DNA from: a virus
IMG/VR virus record: IMGVR_UViG_3300009285_001752
Span: 1 to 54,576 of that record
Length of the DNA: 54,576 nt
Direction: 5' to 3' (one strand)
The first letter of the stretch is position 1. Every line of letters starts with the position of its first letter. The translations under genes were made by a program, and so were the position numbers. The notes beneath the pieces are model-generated. The model saw only the letters and a program-made list of their open reading frames with translations. It searched no databases and was not told the origin of the DNA. Of the stretch, positions 31,300 to 39,590 are shown one piece after another.

Positions 31300-32262
31300 T
31301 TAGCTCCATCCCCCAGTCGGCTTCGACATGCCTGTTCGCTTAATGTACGCTTCCACTTTCGGAACCGTGTGCAGTATTCCCTGTTCATGGGTATATTTAG
31401 GTTTCCATCCGAGGACTTCCCGGGCTTGCTGGTTTGAGCCGACAAGAATTGGAATGTCGGTGGGGCGTTTGAAGGTGCTGTTGAACCTGATTTCCCCAGT
31501 GTACCCCATGAGGTCGGCAATCTTATGCACCCAATCCCTGATTGTGATTCCTGTTCCTGTGCAAATGTTCATCTCCATACCTGTTAATGTCCTATGTACT
31601 ATTGTCATGTACGCGTCTATGCTGTCCTCAACGTAGAGGAAATCTCTGATTGCGTCTGGGTCGCCTAGTTCTACAGTGGGGCTGGTGAGCATTTGGCTGA
31701 TTGTTCGCTCAGTCACACGTCTTACGCTGTCTCGTTCTCCGTAGGTGTTGAAGTTGCGAATTATGAAGTAGGGAAAACCGTAAGCTAAGTGCAGATACTT
31801 CGCGTACAAGTCTGCCGCATGTTTCGCAATGGCGTATGTGAGGTGTGGTTTCTTCTCAGCCGATTCCTTGATTGGGAACTTGTCTTGGTAGCCGTACACT
31901 TCGCTTGTTGAGGCTTGAATGAACTGTTTCAGATGCTTACATTTGGTCCGTGCGGCTTCCATCAAGTTAATCGCGGCAACGTAGTCGGTGCTTGTTACTT
32001 CAAGGTAGTGGTCGAAGCTGTACGCGACAAGGCTTTGAGCGGCTAGGTTGATTACGATTTCTGGTTGAATTTCCTCAACTTGTCGTGTTACCGCGTCGAA
32101 GTCTGTTAGGTCTAGGTTGATGAGTCTGCCGAAGTTAATTGGAACATCACGCTTCGAAATGTGGCGAACGAAGCAAGTAACCTCATGACCTTCAGCGACA
32201 AGTCGGGGGCCAAGATACCCACCAATAAAACCTGACGCGCCAGTGAGAAGGATCCGGCTCAC
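31300..32262 (-). CDS. Extended SDR, nucleotide-sugar 4,6-dehydratase/epimerase
   Basis: The 320-residue enzyme starts at GTG 32262 (GTGA overlap). It has the NAD(P) motif TGASGFIGG (7-15), STSEVYG (118-124) with the catalytic Ser/Thr, and the Tyr-x3-Lys pair in TYAIAK (142-147). RPTDIPIL in the C-terminal half is typical of dTDP-glucose and GDP-mannose 4,6-dehydratases. It probably makes the 4-keto-6-deoxy sugar used by the aminotransferase. Confidence 0.9.
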   Translation of the reverse strand: MSRILLTGASGFIGGYLGPRLVAEGHEVTCFVRHISKRDVPINFGRLINLDLTDFDAVTRQVEEIQPEIVINLAAQSLVAYSFDHYLEVTSTDYVAAINLMEAARTKCKHLKQFIQASTSEVYGYQDKFPIKESAEKKPHLTYAIAKHAADLYAKYLHLAYGFPYFIIRNFNTYGERDSVRRVTERTISQMLTSPTVELGDPDAIRDFLYVEDSIDAYMTIVHRTLTGMEMNICTGTGITIRDWVHKIADLMGYTGEIRFNSTFKRPTDIPILVGSNQQAREVLGWKPKYTHEQGILHTVPKVEAYIKRTGMSKPTGGWS

Positions 32263-33383
32263 TTCAATTCCTCGTAAATCTTAAGAATTTGGTCAGCCGC
32301 TTTCTCAACGTTGAACGTTTCCTTCGCCCACACCTTGTTCTCCTTTGCGAGCTTAACCGCTTCCTGCCGGTCTTGGAATACGGTTAGGATGGCTTCAGCC
32401 CAATCTTCCGGTTTCTGAAGTAGCGGAATCTTACCCTCAGAGAGCTCAGGAATGGAGCCGACAGCGCTGCATAGGACTGGTGCGCCAACAGTCATCGCCT
32501 CCGCCCAAACGAGGCCGAATGCTTCCGCAAGCCTACTAGGAAAAGCCACCAACCCAGCGTTCACATACTCAAACACTAATTGCTCGGCGGGAACAGGATG
32601 GAATAGTTGAACGTGATCACCAACTTTGAGTTTGCGGGATTCGAGAACTATGCCTTCAGGTGGTCCTCCAGCAAAACATTTCAACATAACATCGGGAATT
32701 TCTTCAAGAATTTTAGGGAGCGCACGTATGAGGCTGTAGACTCCTTTGCCGGGGGTTAGGTTGCCGCAGAACAGGATTGTGTTAGCGGTGTATCCTGACC
32801 AGAAGAAATCGCGGAAGTAGGGGTTAATCCAAGGGGTTACTTTACGCCATTTCCCTTTCAGAACATCATGGGCTTCTAGAGTGTCGATGAAATATTGGCT
32901 TGGTGCAATGCCTAACGTTGCGTGTTCTAGGATTGCTGTTTCGCTTGCTAGAACATGGCGCTCGTAGGTTCCAACATCAGACTTGTACGGGTCACTGCAC
33001 TTGCATGGCTCCACATCTGGACTTAACCCGTTAAACAGGAAGCGTCTGACGCAGATTGAGCAGAAATCGTGAGCGTAGTACACTGAAAGGATCTTGGCGT
33101 GTTCTGCGGCTAGGATGGCTCCGTTGCCTACGTTCTGGTAATTATGCTGCTGTACGATGTCTATTTTGTCTCGTTCAATGATTTTGCTCGCGATGGTCCT
33201 GCTCATGTTGCTGGTGGTCTTGTAAACTGTGTAGTCGCCGTAGTCATGTCCAGAGCCAGGTTCACCGAACACTAGGAAACTTGTTTTATGTCCGCGTTTA
33301 CGGAACTCTGCTGCGAGTGCTAAAATGCGCTGCTCGGTTCCACCCACCGCTTCTAAGTAAGGATTACAAATTAGGACGTTCAA
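32259..33383 (-). CDS. GT4-family glycosyltransferase
   Basis: The 374-residue enzyme starts at TTG 33383. GT4 features: N-terminal GGTEQRILALAAEFRKRGH, NLTPGKGVYSLIRAL, and the donor site EAFGLVWAEAMTVGAPVLCS (around 295). A Cys cluster near 130-150 (CSICVRR, CKC) is an unusual addition and could bind a metal. It overlaps the dehydratase gene by 4 bases. Confidence 0.85.
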   Translation of the reverse strand: MNVLICNPYLEAVGGTEQRILALAAEFRKRGHKTSFLVFGEPGSGHDYGDYTVYKTTSNMSRTIASKIIERDKIDIVQQHNYQNVGNGAILAAEHAKILSVYYAHDFCSICVRRFLFNGLSPDVEPCKCSDPYKSDVGTYERHVLASETAILEHATLGIAPSQYFIDTLEAHDVLKGKWRKVTPWINPYFRDFFWSGYTANTILFCGNLTPGKGVYSLIRALPKILEEIPDVMLKCFAGGPPEGIVLESRKLKVGDHVQLFHPVPAEQLVFEYVNAGLVAFPSRLAEAFGLVWAEAMTVGAPVLCSAVGSIPELSEGKIPLLQKPEDWAEAILTVFQDRQEAVKLAKENKVWAKETFNVEKAADQILKIYEELK

Positions 33384-33519
33384 GCCATTGGATTCCTGCT
33401 AAGACTTTTCTTCTGATAAGTTCGGGGATGTCGTAAGCCATGTCTACGCAATAGTAGGGATTGTGGAAACAGTAGTGTCCGTACCGCTTGTCGCGGTGGC
33501 ACTCACATTCCTCAATCAA
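33364..33519 (-). CDS. 51-residue Cys/His microprotein
   Basis: A TTG at 33519 overlaps the preceding stop. The peptide carries C-x-C-H (ECECHRD), H-x-C-x2-H and a further Cys (HYCFHNPYYC), enough for a zinc site, then a helix. Its 3' end overlaps the glycosyltransferase start. Position and Cys/His pattern support it; low certainty. Confidence 0.45.
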   Translation of the reverse strand: MIEECECHRDKRYGHYCFHNPYYCVDMAYDIPELIRRKVLAGIQWLERPNL

Positions 33520-33872
33520 CCACGTACGCCGACCCATGCGAAGCCTGATACGGCTGTGCCAGCGGTAATGTCAATTCTTAAGCCGACTCTGCTGAGTGAG
33601 AAGCCTGTGTCAATGTTAATGCCGGTTGCGGTTACTGTGGCGACGGTTCCTGATTGCTGCACATACCAGCCTGTTGCACCTTCATTCACGTCGTTGCTGA
33701 CTTCAACCCGCCAGTTGATGCCTGAAACTGTTCCAGCATTGTAGACTATGTAACTCATCCGCTGCTTATCGGTTGCACATGTGAAAGTGTTTGAGTACGC
33801 GTACGCGTAGTCGTCGCAGAGTATTCCTGTTGCGAACGCTCCAGTAGGGGCAGTTAACGATACTATTGTCAT
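33516..33872 (-). CDS. Beta-rich structural-like protein
   Basis: The 118-residue product is Thr/Gly/Val-rich and looks like one beta sandwich (SLTAPTGAFATGILCDDYAY; GWYVQQSGTVATVTATG). It resembles virion surface or fibre domains, and in composition the protein at 42876. A structural gene sits here between glycosyltransferases, possibly as the acceptor of the glycan. Confidence 0.5.
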   Translation of the reverse strand: MTIVSLTAPTGAFATGILCDDYAYAYSNTFTCATDKQRMSYIVYNAGTVSGINWRVEVSNDVNEGATGWYVQQSGTVATVTATGINIDTGFSLSRVGLRIDITAGTAVSGFAWVGVRG

Positions 33873-33885
33873 TTCAATTCACCAC

Positions 33886-35052
33886 CTAAATGTTCCTTGT
33901 TAGGAACTCGCTGAACTCCTTCCCGATTTTAGGCCAGTTGTAGTTTTCAACCATGTGTTTTCTCGCATCCTCACCATATTTCCGTTTCAAGTCAGCATCA
34001 CGCTTCAACGATAGGATTGCTTCAGCCGCCTCATCCACGTCGATAAGAGCTCTATCTACGCCTGCGCCGCAAATCGTGTACGTTTCCGGCTTCACTAGGC
34101 ATCCGTGGCCTTCCACTAGCTCACGGCTTGTTGAGTAATCCGTGATTACGTTAGGTACTCCTGCCGCTTGAGATTCAGCCGTGCTTAATCCGAAGCCTTC
34201 TCCACCAGTCGCAGAGAAGTGGCAGTCGAACGCGTTGTAAATGTCATTCAACTTAGTTTGCGGTACGCCAACCATGTAGTTCACGTAGCCAGGTGTCTGA
34301 AACACTTTTCCTTCAAGTCCGTTTCTTTGAAGTAGGTAGGGTATGTTCCAACCGTTCGATTCGACGGGTTCCGCGTAGTCGCAGTGTAACCACCCTAACA
34401 CGTCAGGGTCTTTCCTGTTTGCGATTGCGAGGGCTTGTACCCAGCGGTCGAACATTTTCCTTTGCTGATTACGATTCACTTGCCCCACAATGAACTTCTT
34501 TTCAATGTCTGGGATGCCCCAGAAGTCAGCGAACACTTTCCGAGCAGCCATGCGCTCTGCTTCAGTTATAGGATGGAAGATTTCACTGTCAACGCCGTGT
34601 GAAATGTACTTAACGTTCTCAATTCCAACTTTCCTGCATTCTTCAATGCCGAACTTGCTGAAGCACACTTTCAAATCCGTGTGGCGAATGAAGTTCTGTA
34701 GCTGCGTGGTTACAGGCGTTCCGTCTATTGGGAACCAGTGACAGTAAGGAACAACTCGAGGGAAGTTGAGAACGTAATGGGTCATGTGAAAATCGGAGAG
34801 GGCAAGTAGAACGTTGGGTTGCACAGTCATCAAATGGTGTCCAAGAGCTGCTCCGCCGAAGTGGTGTCCTCCGAAGTTCTGAAGCATCGTGAACTTGTCA
34901 TGTTTCTGTAAGCGGTCGTGGTCTCCGTACCATTGCCAGCCTAAATAGAAACATTCATGGCCTAATGTGCCGAGTTGAGTCATCAACCCGTTCATAGCCG
35001 TACCGAACCCGGATGGTACGTTCGGACTGTCGCTCATTCCAAGAATACGCAA
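33886..35052 (-). CDS. GT4-family glycosyltransferase
   Basis: The 388-residue enzyme starts at TTG 35052 behind GGAGAAACTGAT. It has an N-terminal ILGMSDSPNVPSGFGTAMNG, the acceptor-domain HGVDSEIFHP, FIVGQVNRNQQRKM at the domain junction, and GEGFGLSTAESQAAGVPNVI at the donor site. It is the first gene of the glycan island in transcription order. Confidence 0.85.
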   Translation of the reverse strand: MRILGMSDSPNVPSGFGTAMNGLMTQLGTLGHECFYLGWQWYGDHDRLQKHDKFTMLQNFGGHHFGGAALGHHLMTVQPNVLLALSDFHMTHYVLNFPRVVPYCHWFPIDGTPVTTQLQNFIRHTDLKVCFSKFGIEECRKVGIENVKYISHGVDSEIFHPITEAERMAARKVFADFWGIPDIEKKFIVGQVNRNQQRKMFDRWVQALAIANRKDPDVLGWLHCDYAEPVESNGWNIPYLLQRNGLEGKVFQTPGYVNYMVGVPQTKLNDIYNAFDCHFSATGGEGFGLSTAESQAAGVPNVITDYSTSRELVEGHGCLVKPETYTICGAGVDRALIDVDEAAEAILSLKRDADLKRKYGEDARKHMVENYNWPKIGKEFSEFLTRNI

Positions 35053-35053
35053 A

Positions 35054-35344
35054 TCAGTTTCTCCATGATGGTTTCGGGTTAAGCAAGTCGAAAAGTGTGA
35101 CGGCTCGTTTGCGAAGTTTCTCAGCTTGAGCGGGGAAATTGTTCTGGTACGCGTACAATGAGGCTGTTAGGTACTCGGCGGTTCGCATCGCTAGGAAATC
35201 CCCGGACGCCCATGTTCGCCCTGTGAAATAGTTAATTGCGCCGCACACGCGACCTCGGAAGGCGTGAATGTCGGGACCATTATAATTCACAGGGTAATCT
35301 AGTTTTTCCAGTATCCCCGTGGTGTCAATGAATGTTTGGGTCAT
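35054..35344 (-). CDS. Hypothetical 96-residue protein
   Basis: ATG 35344 overlaps the upstream stop (ATGA). The product is mostly helical (AMRTAEYLTASLYAYQNNF; AEKLRKRAVTLFDLL) with one Cys. It lies just downstream of the capsid-operon hairpin, before the glycosyltransferases. No family recognised. Confidence 0.6.
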   Translation of the reverse strand: MTQTFIDTTGILEKLDYPVNYNGPDIHAFRGRVCGAINYFTGRTWASGDFLAMRTAEYLTASLYAYQNNFPAQAEKLRKRAVTLFDLLNPKPSWRN

Positions 35345-35583
35345 GTTGCCCCCCAAAAATCGTAGAATCCGTATTCGTCACGGTCAGTTTGATACTCAGG
35401 ATCGTCGCCCTTGTTGTACTTCGTCCCGCCTTTCTTTTCAGGGCCTAGCTTGCTCTTAATCTTCTTACGCCTAGACTCCCGTTCAAGGCCTTTAGTTTGG
35501 TCGTTCAGGAAGGCTTTCCAAAGTGTTTTGCCTTGGCTTGCCCGTTCCTTCATATCCAAATGCTTCTCATAATTCATTGGCAT
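35341..35583 (-). CDS. Basic hypothetical protein, 80 residues
   Basis: The frame starts at ATG 35583 (a second ATG at 35577). It is highly charged: Lys/Arg/Glu-rich middle (ERESRRKKIKSKLGPEKKGG), then an acidic, Tyr-rich end. It follows the capsid terminator hairpin by 50 bases and so begins a new segment. Function unknown. Confidence 0.55.
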   Translation of the reverse strand: MPMNYEKHLDMKERASQGKTLWKAFLNDQTKGLERESRRKKIKSKLGPEKKGGTKYNKGDDPEYQTDRDEYGFYDFWGAT

Positions 35584-35633
35584 ACATAATCAACTCGTGA
35601 TGATTTTGAACCCGAATGAAAATAACGGGTGTA

Positions 35634-35667
35634 GAAAAGAAAAATAGACACCCTATTGAGGTGTCTA
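35634..35667 (-). terminator. Hairpin plus T-run after capsid gene
   Basis: On the minus strand an 8-base stem (TAGACACC/GGTGTCTA, 35645-35652 with 35660-35667, 7-base loop) is followed by TTTTTCTTTT. The capsid stop codon lies inside the stem. It looks like an intrinsic terminator and would limit capsid read-through into the glycan genes. Confidence 0.65.
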
Positions 35668-36639
35668 AAGTGCTTTGTCCTTAAACTCGCGGTAGTACGT
35701 CTTGTGCTGAAGTCCTGTTACCCAGACGACGGCGCTTGGCTGAACATTCATCACGTTGAAGCGTTGAGTGAAGGCGAAGCCTTGCACGTCATATTCGGGG
35801 TCGTCGATGCGTTTGAGTTCTAGCGGGCGCTTGTTCAGGAAGGCGAACGGGTTCTGCCCAGCATCCCACATGATAGCTACACCGCTACCCAAGTGTCGGC
35901 TGCCAGAGTACGCGAGGTGTTTTGACTGCCACCAGCGAAGTCCGTAGGCGGTTCCTACGAGTCCGTTCTGTCCCACGAGGGGCGTGTTGCCTTGCTGCAT
36001 TTGTACGCTTGGAGCGAACCATGCCGCGGCACGTATGCCCACGTAATAGTTCGGGTGCAGTATGATGTCCGTTGCGGTGCCCTCGTTGGTTTCAAGTGCG
36101 CCAATCATAGTCACTACGTCGTCGGGGATTGTGAACCCTGACGCTGCTAGTGCTGGGGAGCGTTCGATGAGTCTTGCGCTGTTGATTCCTGAACCTATTG
36201 GGAAGACTCCGGATTCCTTGGTCATGCCGATTCCGCAGGCGCGGTCAATGTACCGAGCCATCTTGAAGGTTGCTCGGTCCAGTTGCCGTGCGGCTTCGTC
36301 ATATTTGCTGTCCTCAATGAGTTCGTTCATTATCTTCGGGCGTATGCCTATTTTGCGGACTTTCAGCGTGATTTCGCTAGTGAAGGGTTCTTCGCTTTCC
36401 GGTATCTGTGCTCCAGGTGAAACTTCAGCAACATCCATAGTGTCTGTAGTGGCAAACTGGTAGGTTACTGTGTCCCCTCCAATGTTCAAGAGTTGATTGT
36501 CCAAGTAGAAGCCGGGTAGCTTCGCGAGGACAAGTTTCTGGTCGATGGCTTTGATGACTGCCTTGTTCATGACTTCAGGTATTACTAGGTCAGTGTTGGT
36601 TGAGCTGTCTACGCCAATTAACTTTCTTAGTTGTCTCAT
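35665..36639 (-). CDS. Major capsid protein (HK97 fold)
   Basis: ATG 36639 gives 324 residues. The sequence has the HK97-type order: N-arm, E-loop region (VTYQFATTDTMDVAEVSPGAQIPESEEPF follows in parts), spine helix (IMNELIEDSKYDEAARQLDR), P-domain and A-domain, and ends near QRFNVMNVQPSAVVWV, a typical capsid C-terminal strand. It follows protease, scaffold and decoration genes, the usual order. It forms the icosahedral shell. Confidence 0.85.
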   Translation of the reverse strand: MRQLRKLIGVDSSTNTDLVIPEVMNKAVIKAIDQKLVLAKLPGFYLDNQLLNIGGDTVTYQFATTDTMDVAEVSPGAQIPESEEPFTSEITLKVRKIGIRPKIMNELIEDSKYDEAARQLDRATFKMARYIDRACGIGMTKESGVFPIGSGINSARLIERSPALAASGFTIPDDVVTMIGALETNEGTATDIILHPNYYVGIRAAAWFAPSVQMQQGNTPLVGQNGLVGTAYGLRWWQSKHLAYSGSRHLGSGVAIMWDAGQNPFAFLNKRPLELKRIDDPEYDVQGFAFTQRFNVMNVQPSAVVWVTGLQHKTYYREFKDKAL

Positions 36640-36649
36640 GGCTGTCAAC

Positions 36650-37078
36650 TCAGTCTAGGTCGATGAGGATTTGGTCGCCGTCTGCGCCTGCTTGACATGC
36701 GTATCCTGCAATTTTGAACACGCCGAGTGCGAATGTGCTGTATGCTGCACCTGACACGGCTGCAACAGATGCGGCCGTTTTGAAGGCTGCGGCACCCGCT
36801 ACGCCAGTGACAACAAGGGGGTCTCCCCCTTCAACTGTGCCAGTAACGTAAGATTTGACCATGCCTCTACGCTGTACTGAAAGATTGTTGTCGTCGGTTC
36901 CGCTTGCTAGGGCGACTCCGATGAACGTGTTAGGTACAACGACGATTTGATGTACTTCCATGTTACCAGTAATGCATACGGGTCTGTTCGGTACAACTCC
37001 AACGCTGCCGGTTACTGTGAAGACGTGTGTTAAGCCGTCGTCGAAGACGTTGATTACGCTTGCTTTTTGGTCTACCAA
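36650..37078 (-). CDS. Capsid decoration protein (DUF2190-like)
   Basis: The 142-residue product starts at TTG 37078. The sequence is Val/Gly/Ala-rich with repeated short strands and a 'G-x-A-L/V-A-S-G' pattern, like DUF2190 capsid-cement proteins. It sits directly upstream of the capsid gene. It probably stabilises the expanded shell. Confidence 0.65.
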   Translation of the reverse strand: MVDQKASVINVFDDGLTHVFTVTGSVGVVPNRPVCITGNMEVHQIVVVPNTFIGVALASGTDDNNLSVQRRGMVKSYVTGTVEGGDPLVVTGVAGAAAFKTAASVAAVSGAAYSTFALGVFKIAGYACQAGADGDQILIDLD

Positions 37079-37131
37079 ATGTTATCTATCTCCAAAATTT
37101 TAGTTGAATAGCAGGTCATAGTTGATCGCCG

Positions 37132-37671
37132 CTACTCCTTCTTTCTCTTCCCTTTCGGGTAAAGGTACTCTAGTATCGTTGCGTATCCTGCAATCGGATT
37201 CTTGGTAACTTCATCAATCGCGTCCAGAACCTCTTGAGGCAAATCGTCTGTGTCAACTTGTTCTTGGTTTACGGTTGCCGCTGGAGTTTTATCTGATGAG
37301 AAGGGGGGAGGGGGTGGTCTGTTCTTCAGTTCTTCAGCTTTCTGTTCTTCAGGGGTGAGTTTCTTCTTTTCTGGTGGGGTTTTGAGTTTTGCTAGTTCCG
37401 CTTCAAGTTCCTTCACGCGTTCCTCAGGGGTCTTCTCCAAGGATAGTTTTTCCTCCTTCGTTTCGGGAGGTTTCACAGTGGTTTTCTCTGCGAGTTTCTC
37501 ATCAACCCGCTTACCTATCTCCTGGTCTATGAAGTCCGCGATGCCCGCGAGCTTCTCATCTTCTTTGGCTTCTTTTTCTTCACGTTTGGCTACGAGCCCT
37601 TTCAGTTTCTCCGCGATTTTGCTGGTGAGCTTGTCTTCGGAGGCTGGGTCTAATTCTACTGTTTCACTCAC
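37132..37671 (-). CDS. Scaffolding protein
   Basis: The start is GTG 37671 behind GAGGTGAATTAC. The 179-residue protein is very rich in Lys, Glu and Pro, with long coiled-coil helices (about 12-60 and 80-115), a Pro run (PPPPPF), and a short C-terminal basic tail (GKRKKE) expected to bind capsid protein. Position between protease and capsid supports a scaffold. Confidence 0.75.
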   Translation of the reverse strand: MSETVELDPASEDKLTSKIAEKLKGLVAKREEKEAKEDEKLAGIADFIDQEIGKRVDEKLAEKTTVKPPETKEEKLSLEKTPEERVKELEAELAKLKTPPEKKKLTPEEQKAEELKNRPPPPPFSSDKTPAATVNQEQVDTDDLPQEVLDAIDEVTKNPIAGYATILEYLYPKGKRKKE

Positions 37672-37678
37672 TCGTAAT

Positions 37679-38451
37679 TCACCTCACTCTCAAAATCCGT
37701 TTAGAATGTTTCTTGAGCTTAACAATTTGGAAGATGGCTTCCGAGTTTGCGCCTTCCCGTCCGACGGTGATACTGTTCAGTTCTCCGCCTGTCGGTTCAT
37801 ATCTGTGGTAGAGGACGCCTTGGTCGGTGAAGCAGGCTTTCGGCTCTTGGAAGACGTTTGCGCTGATGCTGTACGCGCCTTTGCCTCCCCACTGTTGAAT
37901 TTGACTCCAAAGTTCATTCGCGGTTTTCGTGTCCTTCCGCAGTTCAGACACGACGTATAAGCCGCGGCTGTCTACGCCGGATTTGTGGATGGTTCCGAAA
38001 CTATCCGTGTATTCCAGTAGCACTTTGCCTATTGGCACGTCGTCGTGGCTGAGTGTTATGATCGGGTATTCGCTTTGAATGAACTTATCCCACCAAGCCC
38101 GTAGGGTTTCTATTGGGATTAGTTCGCCTTCACTATCAATTATGGCTGGCGAAGCGTATCCTGCGATTACATGGTCTACGTCGCTGAGTTTGCGGAGTTC
38201 AAAGCTGCCACCCAACTTCAAGGTTCGAGTCTTCCTCTTGCGACCGAATTGTGAATGGCAGACTGCTGCTCGCTGCTTCATTTCAGGAAACTCACTGTTC
38301 ATCGTGGTGTTTCCCATCGACCGAATTGTGAATGGCAGACTGCTGCTCGCTGCTTCATTTCAGGAAACTCACTGTTCATCGTGGTGTTTCCCATGCAGCG
38401 GTGCATGAAGCTGTCTTCAGCCTCGCCAGAGTTTGGAGAAGGTAGGGGCAT
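37679..38451 (-). pseudogene. Prohead protease, frame broken by 77-bp duplication
   Basis: From ATG 38451 (GAAGTGATTTG upstream) the frame begins MPLPSPNSGEAEDSFMHRCM, a typical start of XkdF-type prohead proteases. It runs through the first copy of a 77-bp tandem repeat, and stops inside the second copy. The rest continues in another frame that can restart at ATG 38317 inside the second copy and gives 212 residues with the protease marks (TLSHDDVPIG with the His; GAYSISANV with the Ser). Deleting one 77-bp copy restores a single 231-codon gene. The protein matures the head. It could be expressed by restart, or the duplication could be an assembly error. Confidence 0.75.
38241..38394. repeat. 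Perfect 77-bp tandem duplication
   Basis: Bases 38241-38317 and 38318-38394 are identical. The unit covers an internal N-terminal part of the prohead protease and contains an ATG in the same position of each copy. 77 is not a multiple of three, so the gene frame changes across it. Confidence 0.95.
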
Positions 38452-38457
38452 ATCAAA

Positions 38458-38631
38458 TCACTTCTTACTCATGCGTCGGAGTGAGTGGAATAATGCGCAT
38501 TGACGTTTCGTCCTAGTATCATCGTGCTTGTGAGAACAATATTCTGACACTGACATGCCAGCCCGCTTCGCCTTCGCTGTTAAAGCACCGGGTCTAGAAA
38601 TCGCGCCTTTTATCCAGTTTTTCTTAGCCAT
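38458..38631 (-). CDS. Small basic head-region protein
   Basis: ATG 38631 follows GGTGACTAGAA. The 57-residue product begins KKNWIKGAISRPGALTAKAK, a pattern seen in many small phage proteins encoded next to head genes ('W-I-x-K/G-A-I-x-x-P-G-A-L'). Two Cys and a His pair could bind metal. Role unknown; probably a minor head protein. Confidence 0.65.
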   Translation of the reverse strand: MAKKNWIKGAISRPGALTAKAKRAGMSVSEYCSHKHDDTRTKRQCALFHSLRRMSKK

Positions 38632-38755
38632 TTCTAGTCACCTTTTCCCAATATCTTTCAGTACCATGAATGTAGAAGGGTTTCCATCGGGGTTTACGGT
38701 TCACTAGCTTTTCGACGTGCCCTTGAATGGGGTTGTCAATTACGATTCGGTACAT
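38624..38755 (-). CDS. 43-residue basic microprotein
   Basis: ATG 38755 follows GAAGTGACTG, and the stop overlaps the next gene. The product is Lys/Arg/Trp-rich (VNRKPRWKPFYIHG) with no Cys. It fills the gap between two structural genes. Function unknown. Confidence 0.5.
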   Translation of the reverse strand: MYRIVIDNPIQGHVEKLVNRKPRWKPFYIHGTERYWEKVTRNG

Positions 38756-38766
38756 GTCAGTCACTT

Positions 38767-39183
38767 CTAATCAATCGTGTTCAGGGCGAGAGCGTAAATC
38801 AGGTAGTCGTCTGCGTCGTCGCGGATTTTCCCCTTCAACGTCTTGTGGATCATGTAGGGGTGGGCGACGGCGACTGTGACGGTTTTACGGAGTGCGTAAA
38901 CCTGTTGAATCGTTGTGCCTACGGCTTTGCGGATTAGGAACGGCTCAGCAATAGCAACCGTGATTCGGGTTCGCTGCGTGTAGAGTTGCCCGATGATGAT
39001 AGTGATGGTTACGTGGAGTTCATAGATTCCCGCAATCGTGGTTTTGATTCTGCCGCGCTGTGTGAAGTTGAACGTTTGCTTGTGCTTGCGCCATAGGAAT
39101 CCTGAAGGACTTGACGGGGTAACAACTACAACGGCTACGTCGAAGTATGTTCCATCAAAGTAAGTTGAGTCAAAATATGGCAT
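38767..39183 (-). CDS. Structural protein with YFDxTYFD motif
   Basis: ATG 39183 gives 138 residues that begin PYFDSTYFDGTYFDV, then a Val/Pro stretch and four or five repeated beta segments of the type 'x-R-x-T-I/V-T-V-A-I/V-A-x-P/x-Y/F' (for example TRITVAIAEPFLI, KTVTVAVAHPYMI). The YF(D)STYFD box also occurs inside the fibre-like gene at 40346. Probably a virion surface protein. Confidence 0.55.
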   Translation of the reverse strand: MPYFDSTYFDGTYFDVAVVVVTPSSPSGFLWRKHKQTFNFTQRGRIKTTIAGIYELHVTITIIIGQLYTQRTRITVAIAEPFLIRKAVGTTIQQVYALRKTVTVAVAHPYMIHKTLKGKIRDDADDYLIYALALNTID

Positions 39184-39184
39184 G

Positions 39185-39556
39185 TCATGTCTCGCCCATC
39201 TCACGCTTCAGCAGCCAGATGATTATCCTCGCCATCTTCTGCATATCCGCATGCATCGAGTTCAGGGCGGTCTTAGCGGTGGCAACATTCGTCACAGCAT
39301 CAATCTGAGCTTGGACTGTGGCGATGCGGCTGTTGATGTCTTGAATGGTGAGGTTGCGGAGTTTTGAAGGTTCCCACGAATCTAGAAAATCAAACCTTAA
39401 AGCACTATCCTTAATCTCCTGAATTTCAGAGAGTGTGGGAACATTACGGAACTCGACTGTGCCGTCCCCCCCCAGCGATATGATGTTTGGGTTTGACGTT
39501 AGAATAAAGGCAAAGCGAGAAATCGGAATCTCCGTACCTATATTAACTTGAACCAT
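39185..39556 (-). CDS. Hypothetical virion-region protein, 123 residues
   Basis: It has a beta-rich N-terminal half (ISRFAFILTSNPNIISLGGDG) and a helical second half with coiled-coil character (INSRIATVQAQIDAVTN ... MHADMQKMARIIIWLL). ATG 39556 starts it after TTAGGTGAAAAATA. It could be a fibre chaperone or base; unknown. Confidence 0.55.
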   Translation of the reverse strand: MVQVNIGTEIPISRFAFILTSNPNIISLGGDGTVEFRNVPTLSEIQEIKDSALRFDFLDSWEPSKLRNLTIQDINSRIATVQAQIDAVTNVATAKTALNSMHADMQKMARIIIWLLKREMGET

Positions 39557-39590
39557 TATTTTTCACCTAATCGGCCTTCCAATAGATTCA

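Noticed and set aside
37250-37960. Long plus-strand frame of 236 codons
   Set aside because: It is the mirror of the Lys/Glu-rich scaffold and protease genes; the product is a low-complexity Ser/Phe sequence.
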